A stretch of DNA of 64,000 nucleotides from Methylobacterium sp. E-045 (lineage in GTDB: Bacteria; Pseudomonadota; Alphaproteobacteria; Rhizobiales; Beijerinckiaceae). Shown here in pieces: positions 48,211-58,477 of the stretch (the first letter of the stretch is position 1; each line of letters begins with the position of its first letter). The position numbers and the translations under genes were made by a program. A model generated the notes under the pieces. The model did no database searches. It was not told where the DNA came from and was given only the letters and a program-made list of their open reading frames with translations. The stretch is taken from assembly GCF_022829685.1 (NCBI RefSeq), contig NZ_JAKSYE010000086.1, forward strand, positions 227,772-291,771, read 5' to 3'.

Positions 48211-49230
48211 TCAGTAGTGCTCTTCGAAGCGCTTGGCGAGATCTTCGATGTTCTCAGGCGGCCAGCCGGGGATGTCCATGCCGAGGTGGAGGCCCATCGC
48301 GGCCAGGACTTCCTTGATCTCGTTGAGCGACTTGCGGCCGAAGTTCGGGGTGCGCAGCATCTCGCCCTCCGACTTCTGGATGAGGTCGCCGATATAGACG
48401 ATGTTGTCGTTCTTCAGGCAGTTCGCCGAACGGACCGACAGTTCGAGCTCGTCGACCTTCTTGAGCAGCGCCGGGTTGAAGGGAAGCTGCGGCGCGAGCG
48501 GCTGCGCCTCCTCCTTGCGGGGCTCCTCGAAGTTCACGAACACCTGGAGCTGGTCCTGGAGGATGCGCGCGGCATAGGCCAGAGCGTCCTCCGGCGACAC
48601 GGCGCCGTTGGTCTCGATCGTCATCGTCAGCTTGTCCTTGTCGAGATCCTGGCCCTCGCGGGTGGTCTCGATGCGGTAGGACACCTTGGTGACGGGCGAG
48701 AACAGGGCGTCCACCGGGATCAGGCCGATGGGCGCGTCTTCGGGACGGTTGCGCTCGGCCGGGACGTAGCCCTTGCCGGTGGCGACGGTGAATTCCATCC
48801 GGATCTCGGCGCCGTCGTCCAGGGTGCAGATGACGAGTTCGGGATTGAGGATCTGGATGTCCCCGACGGCGGCGATATCGCCGGCCGTGACGGTGCCCGG
48901 ACCGGTCTTGCGCAGGGTGAGGCGCTTGGGCGCTTCGGTCTGCGACCGGATCGCGATGGTCTTGATGTTGAGGACGATGTCGGTGACGTCCTCGCGCACG
49001 CCGGGGATCGACGAGAATTCGTGCAGCACGCCATCGATCTGGACCGAGGTCACGGCCGCGCCCTGGAGCGACGACAGGAGAACCCGGCGCAGGGAGTTGC
49101 CGAGGGTGGTGCCGAAGCCGCGCTCGAGGGGCTCGGCGACGACGGTGGCGACCCGCTTGGGGTCGTGCCCGGTCGAAACCTGGAGCTTGTTCGGCTTGAT
49201 GAGCTCTTGCCAGTTCTTCTGTATGACCAC
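48211..49230 (-). CDS. rpoA: DNA-directed RNA polymerase subunit alpha
   Basis: A 339-residue alpha subunit. The N-terminal assembly domain opens with [18 protein letters not shown] and includes [19 protein letters not shown]. The C-terminal domain has [20 protein letters not shown] and [13 protein letters not shown] for promoter UP-element and activator contacts. The GTG at 49230 is preceded by GAGGTAGGA and gives the usual alphaproteobacterial length; an open extension to 49263 lacks similarity. Confidence 0.98.
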   Translation of the reverse strand: MVIQKNWQELIKPNKLQVSTGHDPKRVATVVAEPLERGFGTTLGNSLRRVLLSSLQGAAVTSVQIDGVLHEFSSIPGVREDVTDIVLNIKTIAIRSQTEAPKRLTLRKTGPGTVTAGDIAAVGDIQILNPELVICTLDDGAEIRMEFTVATGKGYVPAERNRPEDAPIGLIPVDALFSPVTKVSYRIETTREGQDLDKDKLTMTIETNGAVSPEDALAYAARILQDQLQVFVNFEEPRKEEAQPLAPQLPFNPALLKKVDELELSVRSANCLKNDNIVYIGDLIQKSEGEMLRTPNFGRKSLNEIKEVLAAMGLHLGMDIPGWPPENIEDLAKRFEEHY

Positions 49231-49349
49231 GGTCCTACCTCTCGCACTTCCGACACGAGCCACTGCAGTGGTCGGTCCTTGAGCCCTTCCCGTGCATCGC
49301 CTTGCACGGCTCGGTCTCGAAAATCATGTACCCGCGACGCAGCGGGCGG

Positions 49350-50243
49350 TTAGTGGGCCGCGACCCAGAGTTCCGGGACGAAGCTGTAGGCCCCGCCCTC
49401 TCGCGCCACGTAGCCGAGCGCCGGGAATTCCAGATGCCCGCCGGTGACGAAGGTCCTCTCGCTCGAGACCTCGTCCAGCATCCGCTTGCGCACCGCCCTG
49501 GCCCGTTCCGGATCGACGTCGAAGACTATCGTGGCCTCCGGACGCTTGAACTGGATCGCCGGCAGATGGACGATGTCCGCCCACATCAGGAGGGACGCCG
49601 AGCCCGAGACGATGCGAAAGCCGGTATGACCCGGCGTATGCCCCGGCAGGGGAACCGCCGTGATGCCCGGAAGGACCTCGCCGTCGGTCATCGTCCGCAC
49701 GCGACCGGCATAGGGGGCCACCGCCTTCTGCGCGTTCTCGAAATACGGCCGGGCTCCCTCGGGAGCCCGTGAGATCGCATCGTCAGCCAGCCAATGAGCG
49801 CTCTCGCCCCGATGCAGGACGAGTTCCGCGTTGGGATAGGCTGCCGAACCGTCCCGGTGGATCAGGCCCCCGGCATGATCGGGATGGAGATGCGTGAGCA
49901 GCACCGTCTCGATGTCGTCGGGGCTGACACCCGTCGCGGCGAGGGCCGCCGGGACCCGACCGAGCGTGTCGCCGCCGAAATGGCCCATGCCCGAATCGAT
50001 GAGGATGGGTTTCCGGCCGGGCGCCTCGATCAGGTAGGCGTTGAGCGTGATCCGAGGAGCCTGCGCACGAAAGCCGGCCGCCTGAAGCGAACCGGCCTCG
50101 TCCGACCCGATCCCGGTGACGAGATCGAGGGAGCCTTGAAGGTAACCGTCATTCAGAACGGTGACGGTGAGATCGCCAAGGCTCCAGCGTAGAACGCCGG
50201 GGAGCGCCTTCACGGCATCGGGCACACGTTTCTCCGCTTTCAC
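49350..50243 (-). CDS. Metallo-beta-lactamase-fold hydrolase inserted in the alpha operon
   Basis: A 297-residue MBL-fold protein. The metal motif is LLTHLHPDHAGG, with further ligands in LPGHTPGHTGF, MWADIVHLP and the terminal TGGHLEFPALG, so two metals are likely bound. It resembles the AHL-lactonase/YtnP-like or Atu-type MBL group; lactonase activity is only a possibility. No signal peptide. It starts (GTG) 27 bases after the rpsK stop and ends 119 bases before rpoA, so it is probably co-transcribed with ribosomal genes. This place is normally empty. Confidence 0.9.
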   Translation of the reverse strand: MKAEKRVPDAVKALPGVLRWSLGDLTVTVLNDGYLQGSLDLVTGIGSDEAGSLQAAGFRAQAPRITLNAYLIEAPGRKPILIDSGMGHFGGDTLGRVPAALAATGVSPDDIETVLLTHLHPDHAGGLIHRDGSAAYPNAELVLHRGESAHWLADDAISRAPEGARPYFENAQKAVAPYAGRVRTMTDGEVLPGITAVPLPGHTPGHTGFRIVSGSASLLMWADIVHLPAIQFKRPEATIVFDVDPERARAVRKRMLDEVSSERTFVTGGHLEFPALGYVAREGGAYSFVPELWVAAH

Positions 50244-50270
50244 ACCAGAGGGCCGACCGACGAAACGGAC

Positions 50271-50660
50271 TCAGACGCGACGACGCTTGCGCGGACGGCA
50301 GCCGTTATGCGGGATCGACGTCACGTCACGGATGGAGGTGACGGTGAAACCGGCGGCTTGCAGCGCGCGGAGCGCCGATTCACGACCCGAACCCGGACCG
50401 GACACCTCGACCTCGAGGGTCCGCATGCCGTGCTCGGAGGCCTTGCGGGCCGCGTCCTCGGCGGCGACCTGGGCGGCATAAGGGGTCGACTTGCGCGAGC
50501 CCTTGAAGCCCATGGCGCCGGCGGACGACCAGGAGATCGTGTTGCCCTGCGCGTCGGTGATGGTGATCATCGTGTTGTTGAACGAGGCGTTCACGTGGGC
50601 GACGCCCGACACGATGTTCTTGCGTTCGCGGCGGCGAATGCGGGTTGCTTCCTTGGCCAT
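50271..50660 (-). CDS. rpsK: 30S ribosomal protein S11
   Basis: A 129-residue S11 with the conserved [20 protein letters not shown] and the basic C terminus [14 protein letters not shown]. It follows rpsM after 172 bases. In that gap a stem-loop (GGGAGGCAG...CTGCCTCCC, 50794-50820) could slow transcription; otherwise the gap shows nothing. Confidence 0.98.
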   Translation of the reverse strand: MAKEATRIRRRERKNIVSGVAHVNASFNNTMITITDAQGNTISWSSAGAMGFKGSRKSTPYAAQVAAEDAARKASEHGMRTLEVEVSGPGSGRESALRALQAAGFTVTSIRDVTSIPHNGCRPRKRRRV

Positions 50661-50793
50661 TGTCTCTCGTCTCGTCCTTCAGGCGCGCCCGTCATTCCAG
50701 GCGCTCGGGATTCTCTTGCGGTGTGGCGGCGCGGCTTGGGATGACCGTGCCGCCAGACGGGCTGCCGATAGCGGGCCACCCGGCGCGACAGAA

Positions 50794-50820
50794 GGGAGGC
50801 AGAGCGAAGCACTGCCTCCC
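50794..50820 (-). promoter_or_regulatory. Stem-loop between rpsM and rpsK
   Basis: Nine-base arms GGGAGGCAG/CTGCCTCCC around a 9-base loop, followed on the minus strand by TTCTGT only. Could be a partial terminator or mRNA-processing site within the alpha operon. Confidence 0.4.
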
Positions 50821-50832
50821 AATTTCAAGAAA

Positions 50833-51201
50833 TTACTTCTTCTTGCCGGCGATCGGCTTCGACTTGCCCTTGCGGGTGCGCGCATTGGTATGCGTGCGCT
50901 GACCGCGGACGGGCAGGTTGCGGCGATGACGCAGCCCACGGTAGCAGCCGAGGTCCATCAGACGCTTGATGTTCATCGACACTTCGCGGCGCAGATCGCC
51001 CTCGACGATGTAGTCGCGGTCGATCGTCTCGCGGATCGACAGCACCTCGGCGTCGGTCAGCTGGTTCACGCGGCGCTCGGCGGGGATGCCGACCTTGCCG
51101 GTGATCTCTTCGGCCTTCTTCGCGCCGATGCCGTGAATGTACTGGAGCGCGATGACGACGCGCTTGTTGGTCGGGATGTTGACGCCTGCGATACGGGCCA
51201 A
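50833..51201 (-). CDS. rpsM: 30S ribosomal protein S13
   Basis: A 122-residue S13: [20 protein letters not shown] at the N terminus, IHGIGAKKA helix-two-turn-helix, and the basic tail [25 protein letters not shown] that reaches the tRNA sites. First gene of the alpha operon; a candidate promoter lies at 51364-51392 in the 211-base gap before it. Confidence 0.98.
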   Translation of the reverse strand: MARIAGVNIPTNKRVVIALQYIHGIGAKKAEEITGKVGIPAERRVNQLTDAEVLSIRETIDRDYIVEGDLRREVSMNIKRLMDLGCYRGLRHRRNLPVRGQRTHTNARTRKGKSKPIAGKKK

Positions 51202-51363
51202 GGTCTCACTCCATTGGGCGCTCGGACGCTGCGGTCCGGCCCTGCTGTGTCACGCGCGTCCGGTGGAGGCCGGCCCCTGCGCGCCGCCCATAACGACAAA
51301 TCGGCCCGCAGCGCCTCTTGAACCAAGGCACTCCAGACCCATCACGCATGGACGAATAACGGC

Positions 51364-51392
51364 CTGCTAGCGCGGGCCGACGATATTGTCAA
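51364..51392 (-). promoter_or_regulatory. Candidate alpha-operon promoter
   Basis: Minus strand: perfect -35 TTGACA (51392-51387), 17 bases, then TAGCAG (51369-51364) as a weak -10. Position between adk and rpsM suits initiation of rpsM-rpsK-MBL-rpoA-rplQ. Confidence 0.45.
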
Positions 51393-51412
51393 CGTCCACC
51401 GAGCCGATGATT

Positions 51413-52015
51413 TCAGGAGGCGGTGGTGCTGGCCAGAGGCTCGAGGAGAGCCATCACGTCGTTCGTCACCTCGTCCACCGGCTTCATGCCGTCGACGGTG
51501 CGAAGCATGCCGAGGCTCGCATAATAGGCCGACAGAGGCGCCGTCTGCGCGCGGAAGGCGGCGAGGCGGGTCTTGAACACTTCGGGCGTATCGTCCTTGC
51601 GGACGGGTTCCCCGCGTGCGGCGGTCTCGGCCGCGCGCTTGGCGATGCGCCCGACCAGGATCTCCTCGTTCACGGCGAACTCGATGACGGTGTCGAGCGA
51701 CAGGTTCTTCTCGGCCAGCATCCTGTCGAGAGCGGCGGCCTGGTCCACCGTGCGGGGGAACCCGTCGAGGATGAAGCCGGGGCGGGCATCCGGTTCCTCG
51801 ATCCGGTCGGCGACGATCCCGACCACGACGGAATCGGGCACGAGCCCGCCGCTCTCCATGATCAATTTCGCTTCGAGGCCGACGGGCGTTCCCGCAGCCA
51901 CGGCCGCGCGCAGCATGTCACCCGTGGAGAGCTGCGGAATGCCGAAACGCTCGACGATCCGGGCCGACTGGGTTCCCTTACCGGCTCCAGGTGGTCCGAG
52001 CAGAATGATCCGCAT
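51413..52015 (-). CDS. adk: Adenylate kinase
   Basis: A 200-residue adenylate kinase with P-loop [10 protein letters not shown] and the [13 protein letters not shown] motif. The LID is the short form without the zinc-binding cysteines ([19 protein letters not shown]), usual in alphaproteobacteria. It sits after secY, 115 bases downstream, and likely ends the spc operon. Confidence 0.97.
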   Translation of the reverse strand: MRIILLGPPGAGKGTQSARIVERFGIPQLSTGDMLRAAVAAGTPVGLEAKLIMESGGLVPDSVVVGIVADRIEEPDARPGFILDGFPRTVDQAAALDRMLAEKNLSLDTVIEFAVNEEILVGRIAKRAAETAARGEPVRKDDTPEVFKTRLAAFRAQTAPLSAYYASLGMLRTVDGMKPVDEVTNDVMALLEPLASTTAS

Positions 52016-52130
52016 AGCGTCGTTGTCCTCGTCCGGTAGCCGCTTCGGGCGTTATGGTTCTGGCGTTCAGGGCGCAGGGAGGCGATGCCGGCCGGCACCG
52101 CCCTGGTCGATCGGCTTCGTCACGGGTGCC

Positions 52131-53468
52131 TCACCGGCGCCGGGTGGCGCCGCGCAGCTTCGCCTTCTTGACGAGGCCCTCATACTGGTGGGCCATCAGA
52201 TGTCCATGGACCTGGGCCACCGTATCCATCGTCACGGAGACGACGATGAGGAGGGAGGTGCCGCCGAATCCGAGGCTCGCCGATGCGTAGGAGGCCAGGA
52301 TCTCCGGCACAAGGCAGACGAAAGTCAAATACAGGGCGCCGATGAGGGTGATGCGCGTCAGCACCTTGTCGATGAATGCGGCGGTGCGCTCGCCCGGACG
52401 GATGCCCGGAATGAAGCCGCCCTGCTTCTTCAGGTTGTCCGCCGTCTCCTGCGGATTGAAGACCACCGCCGTGTAGAAGAACGCGAAGAAGATGATCAGC
52501 GCAGCGTAGAGGACCATGTAGAGCGGACGGCCATGGCCGAGATAGGTCGTGATCGTCGCCAGCACGCCGGTGCCGCCGTTATTGGCGGAAAAGCTCGCCA
52601 CGGTGGCGGGCAGCAGAAGCAGCGACGAGGCGAAGATCGGCGGAATCACGCCGGCGGTGTTCAGCTTCAGCGGCAGGAACGAGGTCTGGCCCTCGTACAT
52701 CCGGTTGCCAACCTGGCGCTTGGGGTAGTTGATGAGGAGCCGGCGCTGAGCCCGCTCCATGAACACGATGAAGTAGACGAGGACGATGGCCGCGAGGCCG
52801 ACGCCCAGGATGACGGCGGCCGACAGCGCACCGGTCCGGCTCAGTTCCAGCGCGCCGACGATGGCGGTGGGCAGATGGGCGACGATGCCGGCGAAGATGA
52901 TGAGGGAGGAGCCGTTGCCGATGCCGCGCGACGTGATCTGCTCGCCGATCCACATCAGGAACAGGGTTCCGCCGGTCAGCGTGATCACCGTGGACAGGAT
53001 GAAGAACGGACCCGGATCGATCGCGGCACTCGAACTCTGGAGGCCGAAGGCGATGCCCCAGCTCTGCACCAGCGCCAGCACCACGGTGAGATAGCGGGTG
53101 TACTGGTTGATGACCTTGCGGCCGGATTCACCCTCCTTCTTCAGCGTCTCGAGGCTCGGGATCACCGAGGTGAGGAGCTGAATGATGATGGAGGCCGAGA
53201 TGTACGGCATGATGTTGAGGGCGAAGATCGCCATGCGCTCGACGGCACCGCCGGAGAACATGTTGAACAGCCCGAGGACGCCGCCCGCCTGCTGCTGGAA
53301 GTTCCGCGCGAACTGCTCGGGGTCGATGCCGGGAATCGGGATGTAGGTGCCGAGGCGGAACACCACGAGCGCACCCAGCGTGAACCAGATGCGCTTCTTG
53401 AGCTCGTCGGCCTTGGCGATGGCCCCGAAATTGAGGTTCGCGGCAAGCTGCTCGGCGGCTGAGGCCAT
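52131..53468 (-). CDS. secY: Protein translocase subunit SecY
   Basis: A 445-residue, ten-helix channel subunit. The N terminus reads MASAAEQLAANLNFGAIAKA; GTYIPIPGIDP, FNMFSGGAVERMAIFALNIM and the C-terminal loop (KKQGGFIPGIRPGERTA) are diagnostic. It receives FtsY-delivered ribosomes. The ATG at 53468 is the family start; an open extension to 53537 lies in the rplO-secY spacer. Confidence 0.98.
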   Translation of the reverse strand: MASAAEQLAANLNFGAIAKADELKKRIWFTLGALVVFRLGTYIPIPGIDPEQFARNFQQQAGGVLGLFNMFSGGAVERMAIFALNIMPYISASIIIQLLTSVIPSLETLKKEGESGRKVINQYTRYLTVVLALVQSWGIAFGLQSSSAAIDPGPFFILSTVITLTGGTLFLMWIGEQITSRGIGNGSSLIIFAGIVAHLPTAIVGALELSRTGALSAAVILGVGLAAIVLVYFIVFMERAQRRLLINYPKRQVGNRMYEGQTSFLPLKLNTAGVIPPIFASSLLLLPATVASFSANNGGTGVLATITTYLGHGRPLYMVLYAALIIFFAFFYTAVVFNPQETADNLKKQGGFIPGIRPGERTAAFIDKVLTRITLIGALYLTFVCLVPEILASYASASLGFGGTSLLIVVSVTMDTVAQVHGHLMAHQYEGLVKKAKLRGATRRR

Positions 53469-53527
53469 GGCACCCGTTCCTGAATCGATCCAGATGGGGG
53501 GTTGAAGCACCCCCGAACAAACTGAAA

Positions 53528-53612
53528 CGGCGGCCACGCGCAGGTCGCACGGGCCGCCGCTCAGAGCTTCGACTTAAAGTCTGCCCCGACGCTACGCAAC
53601 AGCGGCGTCGGA
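53528..53612 (-). promoter_or_regulatory. Paired stem-loops in the rplO-secY spacer
   Basis: The 148-base spacer has two inverted repeats on the minus strand: CCGACGC...GCGTCGG near 53586-53612 and CGGCGGCC...GGCCGCCG at 53528-53559, the second followed by TTTCAGTTTG. They could attenuate or process the transcript so that secY and adk are expressed below the ribosomal genes. Confidence 0.4.
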
Positions 53613-53616
53613 AGAC

Positions 53617-54114
53617 TTATTCCGCGGAGGGCTTGCCGCGGGTGGAGATGCCGGCACCGTAAGCGACGTTGACCGTGCCGCCGATCTTCTCGACAGCCTC
53701 GACCGCCGACTTCGACGCGCGGGTGACCTCGAAGGAGAGCTTCGCGGTCAGTTCGCCGACGCCGAGGAGCTTCACGCCGTCACGGGGACGCGCGATGATT
53801 CCGGCGGTGACGAGGGACTCCACCGTGACGACCGCCGAAGCGTCGAGACGGCCGGCATCGACAGCCTGCTGGACGCGGCCGAGATTCACCTCGTTCAGGT
53901 CCGTGGAGTACAGGTTGTTGAAGCCGCGCTTGGGCAGGCGACGGTGAAGCGGCATCTGGCCGCCCTCGAAGCCCTTGATCGAGACGCCGGTGCGGGCCTT
54001 CTGACCCTTGACGCCGCGACCTGCGGTCTTGCCCTTGCCGGAGCCGATGCCCCGGCCGACGCGCATCCGGTTCTTGGTTGCGCCATCGTTGTCGTGGATT
54101 TCGTTCAGTTTCAT
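53617..54114 (-). CDS. rplO: 50S ribosomal protein L15
   Basis: A 165-residue L15: the Gly/Lys/Arg-rich N terminus ([20 protein letters not shown], then KARTG) and [17 protein letters not shown] are conserved. It starts 11 bases after rpmD. Confidence 0.98.
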   Translation of the reverse strand: MKLNEIHDNDGATKNRMRVGRGIGSGKGKTAGRGVKGQKARTGVSIKGFEGGQMPLHRRLPKRGFNNLYSTDLNEVNLGRVQQAVDAGRLDASAVVTVESLVTAGIIARPRDGVKLLGVGELTAKLSFEVTRASKSAVEAVEKIGGTVNVAYGAGISTRGKPSAE

Positions 54115-54125
54115 GATGCCCTCCC

Positions 54126-54317
54126 TCAGGCCGCGTCGTCGAGGACGCGCACGAGGTGGTGCACCTTGCGGATCATTCCGCGCACGGAGGGAGTATCCTC
54201 CAGCGTGGCCACCCGGTGCAGCTTGTTGAGCTTAAGGCCGATCAGCGTCGCGCGCTGGTCGCCCTCGCGGCGGATCGGCGAGCCGATCTGCTCGACGCGG
54301 AGAGTCTTCGTTGCCAT
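54126..54317 (-). CDS. rpmD: 50S ribosomal protein L30
   Basis: A 63-residue L30 ([20 protein letters not shown], then LNKLHRV and [16 protein letters not shown]). Located between rpsE and rplO, as in the standard spc order, with 12-base gaps. Confidence 0.97.
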   Translation of the reverse strand: MATKTLRVEQIGSPIRREGDQRATLIGLKLNKLHRVATLEDTPSVRGMIRKVHHLVRVLDDAA

Positions 54318-54329
54318 TGCACCCTCCCC

Positions 54330-54917
54330 TTAAGCGACTGCGGCTTCGGACAGGTCGGACGGATCGGCATCGCGACGGCGAGCCTGAAGCGTCGAGACCT
54401 TGAGACCCCGGCGGGCCGCGACGGCGCGCGGGCTGTCCTCGTTCTTCAGCGCCTCGAAGGTGGCGCGGACGAGGTTGTAGGGGTTCGACGAGCCCAGCGA
54501 CTTGGCTACGACGTCCTGCATGCCCAGCGTCTCGAAGACGGCGCGCATCGGGCCGCCGGCGATGATGCCGGTCCCCTGCGGGGCGGCGCGCAGGATGACC
54601 TTGCCCGCACCGTGGCGTCCGTAGACGTCGTGGTGGAGGGTACGGCCCTCGCGCAGGGCGACACGGACGAGACCGCGCTTGGCAGCTTCCGTGGCCTTGC
54701 GGATGGCTTCCGGCACTTCGCGTGCCTTGCCGTGGCCGAATCCAACACGACCCTTCTGGTCGCCGACGACGACGAGGGCCGCGAAACCGAAGCGACGGCC
54801 GCCCTTCACCACCTTGGCGACACGGTTGATGTGGACGAGCTTGTCCACGAATTCGCTGTCGCGCTCCTCGCGCTCATCGCGGCGGCCGCGGCCACCGCCT
54901 TCCCGTTCACGTGCCAT
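54330..54917 (-). CDS. rpsE: 30S ribosomal protein S5
   Basis: A 195-residue S5. After an Arg/Glu/Gly-rich N-terminal extension ([17 protein letters not shown]) the conserved [20 protein letters not shown] and [17 protein letters not shown] follow. It starts 93 bases after rplR. Confidence 0.98.
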   Translation of the reverse strand: MAREREGGGRGRRDEREERDSEFVDKLVHINRVAKVVKGGRRFGFAALVVVGDQKGRVGFGHGKAREVPEAIRKATEAAKRGLVRVALREGRTLHHDVYGRHGAGKVILRAAPQGTGIIAGGPMRAVFETLGMQDVVAKSLGSSNPYNLVRATFEALKNEDSPRAVAARRGLKVSTLQARRRDADPSDLSEAAVA

Positions 54918-55010
54918 GTTTCAATCCTGTCTCACTGACGCGGGCGGCGGAGCCCGCTCGCTTGATAGCTTGTCCGAGGGACGGCCTGTGCCGTCCCTCC
55001 CCGCCTGGTC

Positions 55011-55373
55011 TTAGAACTCGAGGCCACCCTCGCGGGCGGCGTCGGCGAGCGCCTTGACGCGCCCGTGATAGATGTAGCCCGATCGGTCGAAGATCACCTT
55101 GGTGACTCCGGCTGCCTTGGCGCGCTCGGCGACGAGCTTGCCGACGGCCGCGGCCGCCGCCGTATCGGCGCCGGTCTTCAGGCCCGAGCGAAGATCCTTG
55201 TCGAGGGTCGAAGCGGCGGCGAGGGTCTTGCCCTCGGCGTCGTCGATGACCTGGACGTAGATCTGCTTGGAGGAACGGAACACCGAAAGCCGGGGCCGTC
55301 CATTCGCCGCCGCCCGCAGCGCGCGGCGCACACGCGCCTTGCGGCGGTCGAGTGCATCGATTTTGCGTGACAT
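55011..55373 (-). CDS. rplR: 50S ribosomal protein L18
   Basis: A 120-residue L18 binding 5S r[23 protein letters not shown] and the closing [19 protein letters not shown] are typical. It starts 12 bases after rplF. Confidence 0.98.
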   Translation of the reverse strand: MSRKIDALDRRKARVRRALRAAANGRPRLSVFRSSKQIYVQVIDDAEGKTLAAASTLDKDLRSGLKTGADTAAAAAVGKLVAERAKAAGVTKVIFDRSGYIYHGRVKALADAAREGGLEF

Positions 55374-55385
55374 GATGGCCGGCCC

Positions 55386-55919
55386 TTACTTCTTCTTGCC
55401 TTCCTTGCGGAAGATGAACTCACCCGCGTACCGCACGCCCTTGCCCTTGTAGGGCTCGGGACCGCGATAGTCGCGAATCTCGGCTGCCACCTGTCCCACC
55501 ACCTGCCGGTCGATGCCGGAGATGACGATCTCGGTGGGCTTGGGCACCGCGATCGTAATCCCGACCGGGATCGCGTACTCGATGTCGTGGCTGTAGCCGA
55601 GGGAGAGCTTGAGGGCCTTGCCGGCCATGGCGGCACGATAGCCGACGCCGGTGATCTCGAGCTTCTTCTCGAACCCCTTGGAGACGCCCTCGACGAGGTT
55701 CGCCACCTGGGCCCGGGAGGTGCCCCACAGCGAGCGGGCCTCCTTGGTCTGGTTCTTGGGCAGCACCGAGACGGCACCGTCCTCGAACTTCACGTCCACC
55801 ACACTGGGGACGACGTATTTGAGCTCACCCTTGGAGCCCTTCATCGTTACCGTCTGACCGGTCACCGTGGCCGTCACACCGGACGGGACGGGAACGGGCT
55901 TCTTGCCTACGCGAGACAT
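55386..55919 (-). CDS. rplF: 50S ribosomal protein L6
   Basis: A 177-residue L6, starting [15 protein letters not shown] at 55919 and ending with [20 protein letters not shown]. An open extension to 55985 overlaps rpsH and is not used. Confidence 0.98.
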   Translation of the reverse strand: MSRVGKKPVPVPSGVTATVTGQTVTMKGSKGELKYVVPSVVDVKFEDGAVSVLPKNQTKEARSLWGTSRAQVANLVEGVSKGFEKKLEITGVGYRAAMAGKALKLSLGYSHDIEYAIPVGITIAVPKPTEIVISGIDRQVVGQVAAEIRDYRGPEPYKGKGVRYAGEFIFRKEGKKK

Positions 55920-55941
55920 TGCCTTTCCTCCAAGTCCGAGA

Positions 55942-56337
55942 TCAGAACACCTTGCAGAGCACTTCGCCGCCGACGTTGCGCTCACGCGCCTCGTGGTCGG
56001 CCATGACGCCCTGCGGGGTGGACACGATGGTGACGCCGAGGCCGTCGGCGACGCGGGGAAGTTCGGTCACGGCCGAATAGACGCGGCGGCCGGGCTTCGA
56101 GACGCGCTGGATCGAGCGGATGACGGGCTGGCCGTCATAGTACTTGAGCTCGATCGAGAACTCGGTGCGGCCGTTGCCGAAATCGGTCGTGGCGTAATCG
56201 CGGATGTAGCCCTCGGCCTTGAGGACGTCGAGAACGCTCGCACGCAGACGCGAGCCGGGCGTCTGAACGACGTTGCGGCGGCGCATCTGGCCGTTGCGGA
56301 TGCGGGTGAGCATATCACCCACGGGATCGTTGACCAT
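55942..56337 (-). CDS. rpsH: 30S ribosomal protein S8
   Basis: A 131-residue S8: [20 protein letters not shown] and the C-terminal [20 protein letters not shown] (16S rRNA h21 binding) are conserved. In enterics S8 is the translational repressor of the spc operon; whether that holds here is unknown. Confidence 0.98.
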   Translation of the reverse strand: MVNDPVGDMLTRIRNGQMRRRNVVQTPGSRLRASVLDVLKAEGYIRDYATTDFGNGRTEFSIELKYYDGQPVIRSIQRVSKPGRRVYSAVTELPRVADGLGVTIVSTPQGVMADHEARERNVGGEVLCKVF

Positions 56338-56349
56338 GGTGTCTGCTCC

Positions 56350-56655
56350 TTACCAGCTGGACTTGACCAGACCGGGGATGAGACCCCGATTGCCAAGTTC
56401 CCGAAGCGCCACGCGCGAGATGCCCATCTTGCGGTAGAAAGCGCGGGGACGTCCCGTGATGCCGCAACGGTTGCGGACCCGGGTCGCCGACGAGTTACGG
56501 GGCAGTTCCGCGAGCTTGAGGCGCGCTTCGAAGCGCTCCTCCATCTCGAGGCCTTCGTTGTTGGCGGTCGCAAGGAGGGCCTTACGCTTGGCGGCGAACC
56601 GCTTCACCAGTTCCTTGCGGTGGTTGTTCTTCTCGACTGAGCTTTTCTTTGCCAT
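56350..56655 (-). CDS. rpsN: 30S ribosomal protein S14 (zinc-independent type)
   Basis: A 101-residue long-form S14 with [20 protein letters not shown] and no CxxC zinc pairs. It follows rplE after 39 bases. Confidence 0.98.
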   Translation of the reverse strand: MAKKSSVEKNNHRKELVKRFAAKRKALLATANNEGLEMEERFEARLKLAELPRNSSATRVRNRCGITGRPRAFYRKMGISRVALRELGNRGLIPGLVKSSW

Positions 56656-56694
56656 GTCTCTCTCCAGTGTCCGCGTCTAAGCGCTTTTCAGCCC

Positions 56695-57261
56695 TTACTG
56701 CCGGAACGGGAATCGGAATTGCGAGAGGAGCGCGCGCGCCTCGGCATCGGTGCGAGCCGACGTCTGGATCACGATGTCCATGCCCCAGGTGGCATCGGCC
56801 TTGTCGTAGGAGATCTCGGGGAACACGAGGTGCTCCTTGAGGCCCAACGCGTAGTTGCCGTTGCCGTCGAACGAACGGGGGTTCAGGCCGCGGAAGTCAC
56901 GAACGCGCGGGAGCGCGATCGTGATCAGGCGGTCCATGAACTCGTACATCCGGTGCTTACGCAGGGTGACCTTGCAGCCGATCGGCATGCCTTCGCGGAC
57001 CTTGAAGGTCGCGATGGCCTTACGGGCCTTGGTGATGACCGGCTTCTGGCCGGCGATCAGGGCAAGGTCGCCGGCGGCGACGGAGGCCTTCTTGGAATCG
57101 GCGGTGGACTCGCCGACGCCCATGTTGATCACGATCTTCTCGATGACCGGAACCTGCATGGGGTTCTTGTAGCCGAACTCTTCGATCAGCTTCTGGCGAA
57201 CGACCTCATCGTAGTGCTTGCGCAGACGAGGGGTGTACGCGTCGTTGTTCTTCTCAGCCAT
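56695..57261 (-). CDS. rplE: 50S ribosomal protein L5
   Basis: A 188-residue L5: [32 protein letters not shown] and [20 protein letters not shown] are conserved. The ATG overlaps the rplX stop by eight bases. Confidence 0.98.
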   Translation of the reverse strand: MAEKNNDAYTPRLRKHYDEVVRQKLIEEFGYKNPMQVPVIEKIVINMGVGESTADSKKASVAAGDLALIAGQKPVITKARKAIATFKVREGMPIGCKVTLRKHRMYEFMDRLITIALPRVRDFRGLNPRSFDGNGNYALGLKEHLVFPEISYDKADATWGMDIVIQTSARTDAEARALLSQFRFPFRQ

Positions 57262-57571
57262 CGATCAGATCCCCCGAGCGCTTGGCGAACCGGACCTTGC
57301 GGCCGTCGTCGAGAATGCGGAAACCAACGCGCGTCGGTTGACCGTCCTTGGGGTCGGCAATCGCGATGTTGGACAGATGAATGGCGGCTTCCTTGGAGAT
57401 GATGCCGCCTTCCTGGTTCTGCGTCTGCTTCTGGTGCTTCTTGACCAGATTGACCCCGCGCACGAGCGCACGGTCTTCCTTCGGCATCACCTGGATGACC
57501 TCGCCGGAGCGACCCTTGTCGCGTCCGGTGAGAATGACGACCTTGTCGCCCTTCTTGACCTTGGCAGCCAT
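57254..57571 (-). CDS. rplX: 50S ribosomal protein L24
   Basis: A 105-residue L24 with the KOW motif ([20 protein letters not shown]) and [16 protein letters not shown]. Its ATG at 57571 shares one base with the rplN stop (TGATG) and its end overlaps rplE. Confidence 0.98.
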   Translation of the reverse strand: MAAKVKKGDKVVILTGRDKGRSGEVIQVMPKEDRALVRGVNLVKKHQKQTQNQEGGIISKEAAIHLSNIAIADPKDGQPTRVGFRILDDGRKVRFAKRSGDLIDG

Positions 57572-57939
57572 CACAGCACCTCCGGAGCGAGCGAGATGAT
57601 CTTCATGTGGTTCCGGGCGCGCAACTCGCGCGGCACGGGTCCGAAGATACGGGTGCCGATCGGCTCTTTCTGATTGTTGATCAGGACAGCGGCGTTCTTG
57701 TCGAACCGGATCACGGATCCGTCGGCGCGCTTCACTTCCTTGGCGGTGCGAACGACGACGGCTTTCATGACGTCGCCCTTCTTCACGCGGCCGCGGGGAA
57801 TGGCCTCCTTCACCGAGACGACGATGATGTCGCCGACTCCGGCATACTTGCGCTTCGACCCGCCGAGAACCTTGATGCACATCACGCGACGCGCACCAGA
57901 ATTGTCGGCGACGTCCAGATTCGTCTGCATCTGGATCAC
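57571..57939 (-). CDS. rplN: 50S ribosomal protein L14
   Basis: A 122-residue L14 beginning [20 protein letters not shown] from a GTG start at 57939 and containing [17 protein letters not shown]. First gene of the spc operon; the 538 bases upstream hold its candidate promoter and a long leader. Confidence 0.98.
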   Translation of the reverse strand: MIQMQTNLDVADNSGARRVMCIKVLGGSKRKYAGVGDIIVVSVKEAIPRGRVKKGDVMKAVVVRTAKEVKRADGSVIRFDKNAAVLINNQKEPIGTRIFGPVPRELRARNHMKIISLAPEVL

Positions 57940-58132
57940 GAGAGTGACCTTTCCTTGTTTCAGACGGGTTTCCGCACACGGACGGTATTGTCCGGCGGAC
58001 GACGTCTGATGGGGATCTGATGTCCCCGGCTCATATAGAAGGACCGCGCATTCGGCGTTTCTCAACGCCGGCGCGGTCGCCGCGGTCCAAGGGTGCGAAC
58101 ACCCTTTTGCATGTCGCGAAGGACGGCCTGTT
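57940..58132 (-). promoter_or_regulatory. Long leader of the spc operon
   Basis: Transcript leader between the candidate promoter and rplN. It contains a stem-loop (AAGGGTG-CGAA-CACCCTT, about 58089-58106) and an A/G-rich ribosome site AAGGAAAGG near the GTG. No gene is seen here or in the rest of the gap to 58427. Confidence 0.4.
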
Positions 58133-58162
58133 ACTATAGAGGCCCGCCCCGTGCAAGAGCAA
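58133..58162 (-). promoter_or_regulatory. Candidate spc-operon promoter
   Basis: Minus strand: TTGCTC (58162-58157), 18 bases, TATAGT (58138-58133). It lies between the S10-operon terminator and rplN, giving a leader of about 187 bases. Confidence 0.4.
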
Positions 58163-58427
58163 AGACGCGCCGCCGCCACGACAAGAGCGGTCCGCATGCC
58201 CCGACGGGACCGGTAGAACCAGCGGGTTCGCGACCCCACCGTGGTTTTTCCCAAGGGCCGCACGTCGACGCGTGGGGAACGGTCATGTCGGCCGCCAGGC
58301 ATCACGGCCCTTGGCGGCGGACCGGCATCGCGTGATTCGACTGCGGGAGCCCAGGAAGGCCGGTCGCGTCGATCGAGTCACCTCGCGATCGGCAGACCGT
58401 CGTCCAACGGTCCCGGATCGCCGACGC

Positions 58428-58458
58428 AAAAAAGCGGGCGCAGAAGCTGCGCCCGCTC
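58428..58458 (-). terminator. Rho-independent terminator ending the S10 operon
   Basis: Minus strand: AGCGGGCGCAG-CTT-CTGCGCCCGCT followed by TTTTTT, 20 bases after the rpsQ stop. An 11-bp perfect stem, the strongest terminator in the ribosomal block. Confidence 0.95.
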
Positions 58459-58477
58459 TAACGACCCTGCATGGGGC

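Noticed and set aside
58093..58335. Small gene in the gap between rpsQ and rplN
   Set aside because: Plus-strand frame with low-complexity Arg/Pro content, no ribosome site and no family resemblance.
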